From Pseudomonadota bacterium (GTDB lineage Bacteria > Pseudomonadota > Alphaproteobacteria > Rhodobacterales > Rhodobacteraceae), in assembly GCA_963205075.1 (NCBI GenBank), contig CAUJIU010000072.1, positions 1-62,479 on the forward strand: a stretch of 62,479 nucleotides of DNA, in the 5' to 3' direction. Below the pieces are notes generated by a model. The model ran no database searches and was not told the origin of the DNA. It saw only the letters and a list, made by a program, of their open reading frames with translations. Below are positions 15,852 to 25,303 of the stretch, piece by piece (the stretch's first letter is position 1; the number at the start of each line of letters is the position of its first letter). The position numbers and the translations under genes were made by a program.

Positions 15852-17399
15852 TCACAGATTCAGCGACCTGAAGACCGCCGGCAGGGCCTCGGGCAGGTCG
15901 TCGGCAATCAGTCCCGGTCCGAAATGCCGCGCCGCCTCGACATGCAGCCAGGCCGCGCATTGCGCCGCCTCGAAGGGCGCCATCCCGCGCGCCAGCAGGC
16001 CCGCCGCCAGCCCCGCCAGCACGTCGCCCGATCCGGCCGTGGCCAGCCACGGCGCCGCGCGGTCGCCATGTGCCGAATTCACCGCCGCCCGCCCGGTCTG
16101 GTCGGCGATCACGCTGTCGGCGCCCTTGAGCAGCACGGTGCAGCCCGCAGCCTTGGCGGCCCGGCGCGCGGCCTCGACCTTGGAGAGGGTCCGCCCGCCG
16201 AGTTGCGCCGCCAGATCGGGAAACAGCCGGGCAAATTCGCCGCCATGCGGGGTCAGCACGCACATGCCGTGCAGCCGCGCCCGGAGTTCGGGCCGCTGCG
16301 CCAGCAGGGTGACCGCATCGGCGTCGAGCACCAGCGGGCGCCCGTCCGCCAGCGCGGCGGCGAGCAGCGCGGCACGGGCATCGGACTGACCAAGGCCGGG
16401 GCCAAGGCAGAGGGCGGAGATGCGCCTGTCGGCGAGGATTTCTTCCAGGCCTGCCGCGTCCCTGACCGTTTTGCGCATGATCGCGTCAGGCAGCGGCCCG
16501 GACAGCGCGCCCTCCGGCAGGCCGAGCGTCACCAGCCCCGCCCCGACCCGCAGCGCGGCGCGCGCGGCCAGGCGGGCGGCGCCGGCCAGGTCCGCCCCGC
16601 CGCCGAAGACCAGCGCATGGCCGAAGCTGTATTTGTGGGTGCCGGCGGGGCGCGACTTGCCCAAGCTCCGGGCAAGGCCGGCATCGGTCAGTGTGACCGG
16701 CCCGTCGAGGCCCGGCCCCAGTCGGCCGAGCAGGTCGGCCAGCCCGATGCTGCGCACCGCGAGCGGGCCATTCAGTGCGGCAAAGTCGCCGATATGGTGG
16801 CCAAGCCGTGGCGCCTCGAAGGTTACCGTCAGGTCCGGGACCAGATGGGCGGGATAGAGGCTGTCCGGCGCGGCGAGCAGCGCCCCGCTATCGGCCGAGT
16901 AGCCCGACAGGATGTCGACCGCCACCAGTTTCAGGCCCGGCCGGGCATCGGCCACCCGCGCCAGCGCCCCGGCCACATCGGCGCCGACCGGACGGGCAAG
17001 TCCGGTCCCGAACAGCGCGTCAATCACCAGATCGACCGAGGCGAGGCCCTGCGCGGTCAGGTCCAGACCACCCCGCGCGACCGGGCCGGGCAGCGCGGCG
17101 CGCTGTGCTGCGGCCGCGGGCGGCAGGCCGCGGGGCGCGCCCATCTCGGCCACCGAGACCTGCCAGCCCTGCTCGCTCAGGAGCCGGGCCACCACATGGC
17201 CGTCGCCGCCATTGTTGCCCGGCCCGCACAGCACCAGCGCCCGCCCCGGATATGCGCGCAGCGCCGGCCAGTGGTCGAGTATCGCCGCGACGACCTCCTG
17301 CCCGGCGCGCTGCATCAGTCCGGTCTCGCTCACCGCGCCGCCGGCGATTGCCGCCGCCTCGATGGCGCGCATCTGGGCGCTGGTGAGCAGTTGCGTCAT
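15852..17399 (-). CDS. nnrD: Bifunctional NAD(P)H-hydrate epimerase / ADP-dependent dehydratase
   Basis: This repairs hydrated NAD(P)H: the N-terminal YjeF_N domain interconverts R and S epimers and the C-terminal ribokinase-like domain dehydrates the S form using ADP. From ATG 17399 (MTQLLTSAQMRAIE) the protein has 515 aa. The epimerase half has GPGNNGGDGHVVARLL (~residue 60) and VDALFGTGL; the dehydratase half has KYSFGHALVFGGGADLAGAA, LTPHGGEFARLFPD and the GSGDVLAGLAAGLLARG anion hole. A 615-aa open extension to 17699 crosses into glnB and is rejected. Fused Nnr proteins are common in bacteria (gene also called nnr). Confidence 0.93.
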   Translation of the reverse strand: MTQLLTSAQMRAIEAAAIAGGAVSETGLMQRAGQEVVAAILDHWPALRAYPGRALVLCGPGNNGGDGHVVARLLSEQGWQVSVAEMGAPRGLPPAAAAQRAALPGPVARGGLDLTAQGLASVDLVIDALFGTGLARPVGADVAGALARVADARPGLKLVAVDILSGYSADSGALLAAPDSLYPAHLVPDLTVTFEAPRLGHHIGDFAALNGPLAVRSIGLADLLGRLGPGLDGPVTLTDAGLARSLGKSRPAGTHKYSFGHALVFGGGADLAGAARLAARAALRVGAGLVTLGLPEGALSGPLPDAIMRKTVRDAAGLEEILADRRISALCLGPGLGQSDARAALLAAALADGRPLVLDADAVTLLAQRPELRARLHGMCVLTPHGGEFARLFPDLAAQLGGRTLSKVEAARRAAKAAGCTVLLKGADSVIADQTGRAAVNSAHGDRAAPWLATAGSGDVLAGLAAGLLARGMAPFEAAQCAAWLHVEAARHFGPGLIADDLPEALPAVFRSLNL

Positions 17400-17447
17400 C
17401 TCTGGGCACTCCAGGTTTTCAATCCGCCCAAAAAAGCGGCGATCTGA

Positions 17448-17912
<465 letters not shown>

Positions 17913-17954
17913 TCACATCAGTTACAAGATCCAATCCAGAGGAAACGCATAGCG

Positions 17955-19361
17955 ATGAAAACCGCCGATATTCTCAAGCTCATCAAGGATGAGGAAGTCG
18001 AATATGTCGACGTCCGCTTCACCGACCCGCGTGGCAAGCTGCAGCACGTCACCGTGATATCCGACCAGGTCGACGAGGATTTCCTCGAAGACGGCTTCAT
18101 GTTCGACGGCTCGTCGATCGCCGGCTGGAAGTCGATCGACCAGTCCGACATGAAGCTGATGGCCGATCCCTCCTCGGCCTATCTCGACCCGTTCTACGCC
18201 GAAAAGACCCTGTGCATTCACTGCAACGTGGTCGAGCCCGACACCGGCGAGGCCTATGCCCGCGACCCGCGCGGCACCGCGCTCAAGGCCGAGGCCTACC
18301 TGCAATCGACCGGCATCGGCGATACCTCCTATTTCGGGCCCGAGGCCGAGTTCTTTGTCTTCGATGACGTGCGCTTCGCGGTCTCGATGAACAAGGTCTC
18401 GTATCAGGTCGACGCCATCGACGGCGCCTGGAACACCGATACCGAATACGAGATGGGCAATACCGGCCACCGTCCGGGCATCAAGGGCGGCTATTTCCCG
18501 GTCAACCCGATCGACGATGCGCAGGACATGCGCTCGGAAATGCTCTCGACCATGAAGCGCATGGGCATCAAGGTGGACAAGCACCACCACGAGGTCGCCT
18601 CGTGCCAGCACGAACTGGGCATGATCTTCGGCGGGCTGACCCAGCAGGCCGACAATATCCAGAAATACAAATACGTCATCCACAACGTGGCGCAGGCCTA
18701 CGGCAAGACCGTGACCTTCATGCCCAAGCCGATCAAGGGCGACAACGGCTCGGGAATGCATGTCAACATGTCGATCTGGAAGGATGGCAAGCCGCTTTTC
18801 GCCGGCGACAAATACGCCGATCTCAGCCAGGAGGCGCTGTATTTCATCGGCGGCATCCTCAAGCATGCCAAGGCGCTGAACGCGCTCACCAACCCCTCGA
18901 CCAACTCCTACAAGCGCCTGATCCCGGGCTTCGAGGCGCCGGTGCTGCGTGCCTATTCGGCTCGCAACCGCTCGGGCTGCGTGCGGATCCCGTGGTCGGA
19001 ATCGCCCAAAGCCAAGCGCGTCGAGGCCCGCTTCCCCGACCCGACCGCCAACCCCTACCTCGCCTTCGCCGCCCTGCTGATGGCCGGCATTGACGGGATC
19101 AAGAACAAGATCGACCCGGGCCCGGCCTCGGACAAGGATCTCTACGACCTGCCGCCCGAGGAACTGGCGCAGATCCCGACCGTCTGCGGCTCGCTGCGCG
19201 AGGCGCTGGAGGAGCTGGAGAAGGACCACGAGTTCCTGATCGCCGGCGATGTGTTCACCCGCGACCAGCTCGATGGCTACATCGCGCTGAAGTGGGAAGA
19301 GGTCTATGCCTACGAGCACACTCCGCACCCGATCGAGTATCAGATGTATTACAGCTGCTGA
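17955..19361 (+). CDS. glnA: Glutamine synthetase type I
   Basis: GlnA makes glutamine from glutamate, ammonia and ATP and assembles as a dodecamer. The 468-aa length and [35 protein letters not shown] and [12 protein letters not shown] blocks are canonical. The adenylylation site is present as Tyr397 in [10 protein letters not shown], so GlnE control is expected. It is the second gene of glnB-glnA and is followed by a terminator. Confidence 0.99.
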   Translation: MKTADILKLIKDEEVEYVDVRFTDPRGKLQHVTVISDQVDEDFLEDGFMFDGSSIAGWKSIDQSDMKLMADPSSAYLDPFYAEKTLCIHCNVVEPDTGEAYARDPRGTALKAEAYLQSTGIGDTSYFGPEAEFFVFDDVRFAVSMNKVSYQVDAIDGAWNTDTEYEMGNTGHRPGIKGGYFPVNPIDDAQDMRSEMLSTMKRMGIKVDKHHHEVASCQHELGMIFGGLTQQADNIQKYKYVIHNVAQAYGKTVTFMPKPIKGDNGSGMHVNMSIWKDGKPLFAGDKYADLSQEALYFIGGILKHAKALNALTNPSTNSYKRLIPGFEAPVLRAYSARNRSGCVRIPWSESPKAKRVEARFPDPTANPYLAFAALLMAGIDGIKNKIDPGPASDKDLYDLPPEELAQIPTVCGSLREALEELEKDHEFLIAGDVFTRDQLDGYIALKWEEVYAYEHTPHPIEYQMYYSC

Positions 19362-19385
19362 TACCTGCCGGCTTGCAAGACCTAG

Positions 19386-19411
19386 AAAGGGCGCCCGGCG
19401 GGCGCCCTTTT
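19386..19411 (+). terminator. Rho-independent terminator after glnA
   Basis: An 11-bp stem AAAGGGCGCCC/GGGCGCCCTTT with a 3-nt loop, then one further T before GTGCTTTG, 24 nt after the glnA stop. Confidence 0.88.
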
Positions 19412-19752
19412 GTGCTTTGAATTCAAGGCGATTGCGCGGGACGGTCGCCGGCGGCCCCGAGTCTTCCCCGCGCCGATTGTGACCCAAATCAGGCCGGGCC
19501 TTCACAATTGCGCTGGGACCTGCGCGGGCGGATCCGCTCAAGAGGAAAGCAACCAACTCATTGTTATTGTTGTAATATTCCCAGTGGCCTTCCCATAGGT
19601 AAACTCAGGATCACGCCGTTTCCCGGCCAGCGACAATGCCCCGTTTGCCTCGTGGATTACCTCGTCTGCCGCTGAAATTTCGTATTTTGTGCGAATTGAA
19701 CACATCTTTGGATGGTTGAGTGACCCTGAGCAGATTGTCAGGAGTCACCAAG
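19412..19752 (+). other. 341-bp gap without a recognisable gene
   Basis: The stretch between the glnA terminator and the unknown gene at 19753 is richer in A+T than its surroundings, especially 19545-19740, as expected for a promoter region. I see no conserved ORF, no RNA gene and no convincing -35/-10 pair. An AGGAG sits at 19740-19744, just before the next start. Confidence 0.5.
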
Positions 19753-20850
19753 ATGACCGCCACATCGACCAGCACGGTAGCAGCGCTTTGTTTCGCAAAG
19801 CCGACGGGCATGGATTTCCCGTTGCTTGCGACCGAACTGGGCCAGGCCCTGCGCAGCAACCCCCGCATCAATTGCCGCGAAACCCGCGAATTCGAGGATT
19901 TCGTGATCTTCGATCTGGAGCGCACGCGCATCTGCCTGGCCTATTGCGAAGTGGCGCGCGAGTTTCCGCATATCGCCACGCCGGGCCGCTTTCATTCCTG
20001 CCTGATCGTTTCGGTCGGCAACACCCCGGATCTGGCCGGCGCCGGTCCGCTGTTCGAGAGCCGGCACGAGGTCTGCCGGGGTCTGGTCGACCGGGTCGAG
20101 AGCCGCCACCAGAGCGACAAGTTCCTCTGGATCGAGATCGACGAGGCCTTTTCCGAGCAGATCTACGACATGATCCTCGAGCAGATCTGGCCCGAACTGG
20201 CCGAGACCGAGTCCACTCACGCCGCGGCCGCCGCCGATCTGGCCCCCGATCTGGCCGCCGATCTGGCCACCGACGCGCCGCCCGCCGAGTCCGCGCGCGG
20301 TTCCGGCCGGCCCGATGAATTGCTGCCCACGCTCGAAGCCCGCTTCGACGAGGAGATGCGCGACCTGCAGGCCCGGATCGAGGAAGAAACCACCATCGCC
20401 GCGCTGGCGCATGACTGGGACATCCCGACCCCCAAGCGCCCGACCCATCCGGCCATGGATGCCGACGAGGTGCAGCCCAACCCGCTGTCCGATGCCTATC
20501 GCCGCGAACTGGCGGAACTGCTGCGCAACGACCCGCCCAGCGCCATGTCACTGGCCAGCTGGGATCTGCGCGATGCCCAGCGGGTGCGCAATGCGCTCTA
20601 TCCGCCCGAGGACGAGAACGGCATCAGCACGCCGGTCAAGTCACCCTTGCCGCAGCGCCTGACCATCTACACGCTGAACACCGCCTGCATGGTGGTGTCA
20701 TTGCCCATCGGGGCGGCGGCGATGACCTATTCCCTGCTGGGCCGCGAAAGCATGAGCGTTGCCGCGCGCACCATGGCGCTGACCGGACTGGCCATCGGCA
20801 CCTCGGCGCAGCTGTCCTTCGGCCACACGATCCTGTCCTTCCTGAGCTGA
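19753..20850 (+). CDS. Conserved protein of unknown function with C-terminal membrane segments
   Basis: This 365-aa protein starts at ATG 19753 after an AGGAG; an upstream in-frame ATG at 19720 lacks such a site. I do not recognise a family. Residues ~18-150 form a compact domain with several Cys (INCRETREFEDFVIFDLE, GRFHSCLIVSVGNTPDL). Residues 161-173 hold a short tandem repeat (DLAPDLAADLATD, three near-copies of a 12-nt unit). A charged linker follows, including EEMRDLQARIEEETTI (~200-215). The last ~60 residues hold two hydrophobic stretches (TACMVVSLPIGAAAMTYSLL and TMALTGLAIGTSAQL). The N-terminal part may be soluble and membrane-tethered by the C-terminus. Confidence 0.7.
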   Translation: MTATSTSTVAALCFAKPTGMDFPLLATELGQALRSNPRINCRETREFEDFVIFDLERTRICLAYCEVAREFPHIATPGRFHSCLIVSVGNTPDLAGAGPLFESRHEVCRGLVDRVESRHQSDKFLWIEIDEAFSEQIYDMILEQIWPELAETESTHAAAAADLAPDLAADLATDAPPAESARGSGRPDELLPTLEARFDEEMRDLQARIEEETTIAALAHDWDIPTPKRPTHPAMDADEVQPNPLSDAYRRELAELLRNDPPSAMSLASWDLRDAQRVRNALYPPEDENGISTPVKSPLPQRLTIYTLNTACMVVSLPIGAAAMTYSLLGRESMSVAARTMALTGLAIGTSAQLSFGHTILSFLS

Positions 20851-20959
20851 CTGCGGCCTCGCGTCGCTGCGGAGAAATCCGGCGCGAAAATGTCGCTTCC
20901 GTACCGGACAAGTTGCCTGCCGCGGCTCCTAGTTGCAGCAGGCAACCCGGAGTCCGGCC

Positions 20960-22303
20960 ATGCATACCTCCTACAGTTCCCGCCGCAAGATCGACCCCAC
21001 CAAGGGCGCGCGCCTGGGTGATGGCTCGCTCAATGACAATGACCGGGTCGAGATCGGGCCGACCCAGCTGGCCTTCGGTGAATGGGCCGCTGCGGGGCTG
21101 ATCCTGCCGGATCTGGAGCGGATGCGCGCCTTTCGCCATGCCCGGCTGGTCAAGGGCGTCACTGACCGCGATTACGGCGGCATCCTGATGTTCGACCCGC
21201 TCAACATCCGCTACGCCACCGACTCGACCAACATGCAGCTGTGGAACACCCACAACGCCTTTCGCGCCTGCCTGATCTGCGCCGATGGCTACATGGTGGT
21301 CTGGGACTACAAGAACGCCATGTTCCTGTCCAAGTTCAACGCGCTGGTGCGCGAACAGCGCTCGGGTGCCGACCTGTTCTATTTCGACCGTGGCGACAAG
21401 ATCGACCCGGCGGCCGACAAGTTCGCCAACGAGGTGCGCGACCTGATCAACGAACACAGCGGCGGCAACATGCGGCTGGGCGTCGACAAGATCATGCTGC
21501 ACGGGCTGCATGCCCTGCAATCGCTGGGCTTCGAGGTGCTGGGCGGCGAGGAGCTGACCGAGAAGGTCCGCGCGGTCAAGGGCCCCGACGAACTCAACGC
21601 CATGCGCTGCGCCAGCCTGGCCTGCGAACTCTCGGTGGCCGAGATGGAAGCGGCCGCGCGCGCCGGAGTGCCGCGCGGCAACATGTCCGAGGATGACATC
21701 TGGGCCGAACTGCACGCCTCCAACATCCGCCGCGGCGGCGACTGGATCGAGACCCGGCTGCTGGCCTCGGGGCCGCGCACCAATCCGTGGTTTCAGGAAT
21801 GCGGCCCCCGCATCGTGCAGAACAACGAGATCGTGGCCTTCGATACCGACCTGATCGGCTGCTACGGCATCTGCGTCGATATCAGCCGCACCTGGTGGAT
21901 CGGCGACCGCAAACCGCGCCCCGACATGATCGAGGCGATGAAGATCGGTGTCGAGCACATCAACCACAACATGAACCTGCTCGGGCCCGGCGTGTCGCTG
22001 CCCGAACTGACCCGCAAGTCCCACCGCCTGCCGGACCGGTTCCAGGCCCAGAAGTACGGCTGCCTGATGCACGGGGTCGGTCTGTGCGATGAATGGCCGC
22101 TGGTGGCCTACGAAGACAATTTCGTCGAAGGTGCCTTCGATTATGTGCTGGAGCCCGGCATGTGCATCTGCGTCGAGGCGCTCATCAGCTGCGAGGACGG
22201 CGATTTCTCGATCAAGCTCGAGGATCAGGTGATCATCACCGAGACCGGGTTCGAGAACATCACCAAATACCCGTTCGATCCGGCGCTGATGGGCGAAGGC
22301 TGA
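20960..22303 (+). CDS. dddP: DMSP lyase DddP (M24 metallopeptidase fold)
   Basis: DddP cleaves dimethylsulfoniopropionate to dimethyl sulfide and acrylate in the cytoplasm. From ATG 20960 (MHTSYSSRRKIDPTKGARLG) the protein has 447 aa. The metal ligands known from the Ruegeria lacuscaerulensis enzyme fall at the same numbers here: Asp295, Asp297 (FDTDLIG), Asp307 (CVDISRTWW), His371 (LMHGVGLCDEW), Glu406 and Glu421 (IKLEDQV). Asp377, the proposed catalytic base, is present. Blocks such as FDPLNIRYATDSTNMQLWNT separate it from ordinary Xaa-Pro peptidases. It appears functional. No other DMSP gene is in the window; purB follows on the same strand. Confidence 0.95.
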   Translation: MHTSYSSRRKIDPTKGARLGDGSLNDNDRVEIGPTQLAFGEWAAAGLILPDLERMRAFRHARLVKGVTDRDYGGILMFDPLNIRYATDSTNMQLWNTHNAFRACLICADGYMVVWDYKNAMFLSKFNALVREQRSGADLFYFDRGDKIDPAADKFANEVRDLINEHSGGNMRLGVDKIMLHGLHALQSLGFEVLGGEELTEKVRAVKGPDELNAMRCASLACELSVAEMEAAARAGVPRGNMSEDDIWAELHASNIRRGGDWIETRLLASGPRTNPWFQECGPRIVQNNEIVAFDTDLIGCYGICVDISRTWWIGDRKPRPDMIEAMKIGVEHINHNMNLLGPGVSLPELTRKSHRLPDRFQAQKYGCLMHGVGLCDEWPLVAYEDNFVEGAFDYVLEPGMCICVEALISCEDGDFSIKLEDQVIITETGFENITKYPFDPALMGEG

Positions 22304-22451
22304 CCGGGGCGCCGCGCGCTGCGGCGCCATTCAGCCACCGCAAACCGCACCGTTCGGGTGGCGACGGCCGTTTGCGCCGGCCCCTCCCCCTTGTGACCGT
22401 CCGACCCCCGGTCTATGACCCGGCCTGAATGCTCCAGCACGAGGCCACGCG

Positions 22452-23759
22452 ATGATCCCCCGCTATTCCCGCCCGGACATGGTTGCCATCTGGTCGCCCG
22501 AAACCAAGTTCCGCATCTGGTACGAGATCGAGGCCCATGCCTGTGACGCGCAGGCCGCGCTTGGCGTGATCCCCAAGGCCAATGCCGAAGCGGTCTGGCG
22601 CGCCAGGGACGTCACCTTCGACGTGGCGCGCATCGACGAGATCGAGGCGGTGACCAAGCATGACGTGATCGCCTTTCTGACCCATCTGGCCGAGCATATC
22701 GGCGCCGAGGACGCCCGGTTCGTCCATCAGGGCATGACCTCGTCGGACGTGCTCGACACCACGCTGAACGTGCAGCTGGTGCGCGCCGCCGATCTGCTGC
22801 TGGCCGGGATGGACCGGCTTCTGGCCGCACTCAGGACCCGCGCATTCGAGCACAAGGACACGGTCCGCATCGGCCGCAGCCACGGCATCCATGCCGAGCC
22901 GACCACCATGGGCCTGACCTTCGCGCGTTTCTACGCCGAGATGGACCGCAACAAGAACCGGCTGGAAAAGGCCCGCTGGGAGATCGCCACCGGCGCCATT
23001 TCCGGGGCTGTCGGCACCTTCGCCAATATCGACCCCTCGGTCGAGGAACATGTCTGTGCCCGGCTTGGCCTGCGGCCCGAGCCGATCTCGACCCAGGTGA
23101 TCCCGCGCGACCGCCACGCGATGTTCTTTGCCACGCTGGGGGTCATCGCCTCCAGCATCGAGAACGTCGCCACCGAGATCCGCCACATGCAGCGCACCGA
23201 GGTGCTGGAGGCCGAGGAGTTCTTCAGCCCCGGCCAGAAGGGCTCGTCGGCCATGCCGCACAAGCGCAATCCGGTGCTGACCGAAAACCTGACCGGGCTG
23301 GCGCGGCTGGTGCGGATGGCGGTGGTTCCGGCGCTGGAAAACGTGGCCCTCTGGCACGAGCGCGACATCTCGCATTCCTCCGTGGAGCGCGCCATCGGGC
23401 CCGACGCCACCATCACCCTCGATTTCGCGCTGCACCGCCTTGCGGGCGTTGTCGAAAAGTTGGTGATCTACCCGGAGAACATGCTGGCCAACATGAACAG
23501 GTTCAAGGGCCTGATCATGTCGCAGCGGGTGCTGCTGGCGCTGACCCAGGCCGGGGTCAGCCGCGAGGACGCCTACCGCCTCGTGCAGCGCAACGCCATG
23601 AAGGTCTGGGAGCAGGGCAAGGATTTCCGCACCGAACTGCTTGCCGATCCCGAGGTCACGGCAGCCCTCACCCCGGCCGAGATCGACGAGAAATTCGACC
23701 TCGCCTATCACACCAAGCATGTCGACACGATCTTCGCCCGTGTCTTCGGCGCTGAGTGA
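22452..23759 (+). CDS. purB: Adenylosuccinate lyase
   Basis: PurB acts twice in purine synthesis, splitting SAICAR and adenylosuccinate. The 435-aa protein starts [20 protein letters not shown] and has [29 protein letters not shown] and the fumarase/lyase signature [17 protein letters not shown]. It lies 148 bp after dddP and ends 17 bp from the convergent luxI gene. It is intact and typical in length. Confidence 0.98.
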   Translation: MIPRYSRPDMVAIWSPETKFRIWYEIEAHACDAQAALGVIPKANAEAVWRARDVTFDVARIDEIEAVTKHDVIAFLTHLAEHIGAEDARFVHQGMTSSDVLDTTLNVQLVRAADLLLAGMDRLLAALRTRAFEHKDTVRIGRSHGIHAEPTTMGLTFARFYAEMDRNKNRLEKARWEIATGAISGAVGTFANIDPSVEEHVCARLGLRPEPISTQVIPRDRHAMFFATLGVIASSIENVATEIRHMQRTEVLEAEEFFSPGQKGSSAMPHKRNPVLTENLTGLARLVRMAVVPALENVALWHERDISHSSVERAIGPDATITLDFALHRLAGVVEKLVIYPENMLANMNRFKGLIMSQRVLLALTQAGVSREDAYRLVQRNAMKVWEQGKDFRTELLADPEVTAALTPAEIDEKFDLAYHTKHVDTIFARVFGAE

Positions 23760-23775
23760 CCCGGTCCCTCGCCTG

Positions 23776-24438
23776 TCAGGCAACCGCGGGCGCGTGCAGC
23801 GGCATCGGCTGCGGCCGGTGGGTTGCCATCGGCAGGTGCCGCATTCTGGGCAGCGCGCGCTCGGCGGGCATGCTCAGGACCGCATAGCGCCGGCCGTCGC
23901 CCTCGTTGTGATAGGGCTCGCCGATCCGGTCGGCCGCAAAGCCCAGCTGGCGCAGCGCCCGCATCAGCGATAGCGGCGACAGCGAGATCAGCTGCGTGGC
24001 CCCATGCTCGGCCGCGACCCGGACCAGCCCATCGACGATCAGCGACAGGCATTCGCTGCGCTCGGCGTGCGTTGTCACCTCGTCCGAGATCACCAGCCGC
24101 GTGCATTCCCAGGTCTGCGCCGTGGCAATCTCGCGGTCCAGCACCTGGCCCGGTATGTCGATCAGCTGACCCTTGACCGCATCGCGCAGCATGTAGGTAT
24201 GCTTGCCCCAGGCTGCCGTGGTCGCCATGGCGCGCGCGCCGCCGATAACCCTGCCGTCGCGCCGCACCAGCGAGTAATGGGCCAGCGGGTTGTCATACTG
24301 GTCCATCTCGACCCGATCGTCATGGGGAATGTCCCAGCCGAGAGTGTCGACAAAGAAGGTCTTGCGCAGCGCCAGAAAGTCGAAAAACGCCGTGCCGAAC
24401 TGATGCATCCGGGACAGATCGAAGGTTACATTTTCCAT
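23776..24438 (-). CDS. LuxI-family acyl-homoserine lactone synthase
   Basis: This makes an AHL signal from S-adenosylmethionine and acyl-ACP. The 220-aa protein carries the conserved residues of the family: Arg25 and Phe29 (LRKTFFVDTLGWD), Trp35, Asp46 and Asp49 (EMDQYDNPLAHY), Arg69 (GGARAM), Glu111 and Arg114 (WECTRLVIS). The last ~25 residues are a Pro/Met-rich tail. AAAGGAGAA precedes the start. The gene lies downstream of, and on the same strand as, the luxR-type gene, 127 bp apart. The acyl chain cannot be predicted from sequence. Confidence 0.93.
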   Translation of the reverse strand: MENVTFDLSRMHQFGTAFFDFLALRKTFFVDTLGWDIPHDDRVEMDQYDNPLAHYSLVRRDGRVIGGARAMATTAAWGKHTYMLRDAVKGQLIDIPGQVLDREIATAQTWECTRLVISDEVTTHAERSECLSLIVDGLVRVAAEHGATQLISLSPLSLMRALRQLGFAADRIGEPYHNEGDGRRYAVLSMPAERALPRMRHLPMATHRPQPMPLHAPAVA

Positions 24439-24469
24439 TTTGGTTCTCCTTTATGGAGATTCCAGTCTG

Positions 24470-24530
24470 CCTGCTCGCCGCCCGGTTGTTAATCGTCATC
24501 ACATGCCAATTCGATGAAAAGGCGGGCAGG
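24470..24530. repeat. Interrupted inverted repeat between luxR and luxI
   Basis: CCTGCTCGCC (24470-24479) and GGCGGGCAGG (24521-24530) match as inverted repeats at 9 of 10 positions, 41 nt apart. They flank an AT-richer stretch in the 127-bp gap upstream of luxI. This could be a pair of operator half-sites or chance; it does not look like a classical 20-bp lux box. Confidence 0.3.
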
Positions 24531-24565
24531 TTGACAATTTGAAGGGAAAGCGGCGCCGAATCCGG

Positions 24566-25174
24566 TCAGATCAGGCCGAACTGGCTGGCCCAGGCCGCCG
24601 CCTGCGGGCCGGTCTTGGCGCCCAGCTTGAGCTTGGCGTTCTTCAACCGCTGCTTGATCGCACCCTCGGTCACACCCAACTCATAGGCGATCTGCTTGAG
24701 CCGCTTGCCGTCGCGGATCATCGCCAGGGCCTCGATCTCGGCCGCCGTCAGATTGCGCGGCGGGGCCTTCTCGAAGTGCAGCCGCTCGACATAGGCCGAC
24801 AGATCCGTGATCTCGGACATCTCGAATTCCCGATCCGACCGGGCGAAGGACCCGAAGGACCGCTGGCCCTCGGCATTGCCGTCAAACACGCAGATCGCCA
24901 CGCCGTAGCGCAGGCCAAACTTCTTGGCCTGCTGCATGATTCCGCGGGGGTCGGGAAGGGTGATGCTGCTCCAGCGGACAGCGCCGGTATTGGAATACAG
25001 CCACTGGATCACCGGGTCGGCCAGCATGTAGCGCTCGCTGGTGTAATGCTCCACCCAGGGCGCCGGCAACAGGTTGACCTCCTCCATCGGGAAGGCAAAA
25101 CCAACCCGCAAAGCCAGGTAGTAGCCGGCTTCGGCCACGCGCCTTACATCTTCCGGTTGCAGAGCGACCGTCAT
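24566..25174 (-). CDS. LuxR-family quorum-sensing regulator
   Basis: This 202-aa AHL-responsive transcription factor has an N-terminal autoinducer-binding domain with all hallmark residues: Trp40 and Tyr44 (PWVEHY), Asp53-Pro54 (ADPVI), Trp68 (VRWSS) and Gly91 (YGVAI). The C-terminal LuxR HTH spans ~142-190 (LTAAEIEALAMIRDG, IAYELGVTEGAIKQRLKNA). It is upstream of luxI on the same strand. At ~200 aa it is short compared with the ~240 aa of TraR/LasR, but both domains are complete. Confidence 0.92.
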   Translation of the reverse strand: MTVALQPEDVRRVAEAGYYLALRVGFAFPMEEVNLLPAPWVEHYTSERYMLADPVIQWLYSNTGAVRWSSITLPDPRGIMQQAKKFGLRYGVAICVFDGNAEGQRSFGSFARSDREFEMSEITDLSAYVERLHFEKAPPRNLTAAEIEALAMIRDGKRLKQIAYELGVTEGAIKQRLKNAKLKLGAKTGPQAAAWASQFGLI

Positions 25175-25303
25175 TGGAAATGCCCTTGGCTCTCGACAGA
25201 CATTAAAAAAGCTGCTGTTCTTCCTGTTGTATCTGTCTTCGAAATATCTGCCTGCACTAAAGGGTAACTTGTCAGGCGCGGAACGCGCAACCTCAAAGAA
25301 AGC

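Noticed and set aside
22308..22328. Terminator after dddP
   Set aside because: GGCGCCGC/GCGGCGCC forms a good stem, but no T-run follows on either strand; a GC-rich palindrome alone is expected at this base composition.
24439..24565. Classical 20-bp lux box upstream of luxI
   Set aside because: No dyad of the CTG-N10-CAG type with a suitable core was found; only the interrupted repeat at 24470-24530.
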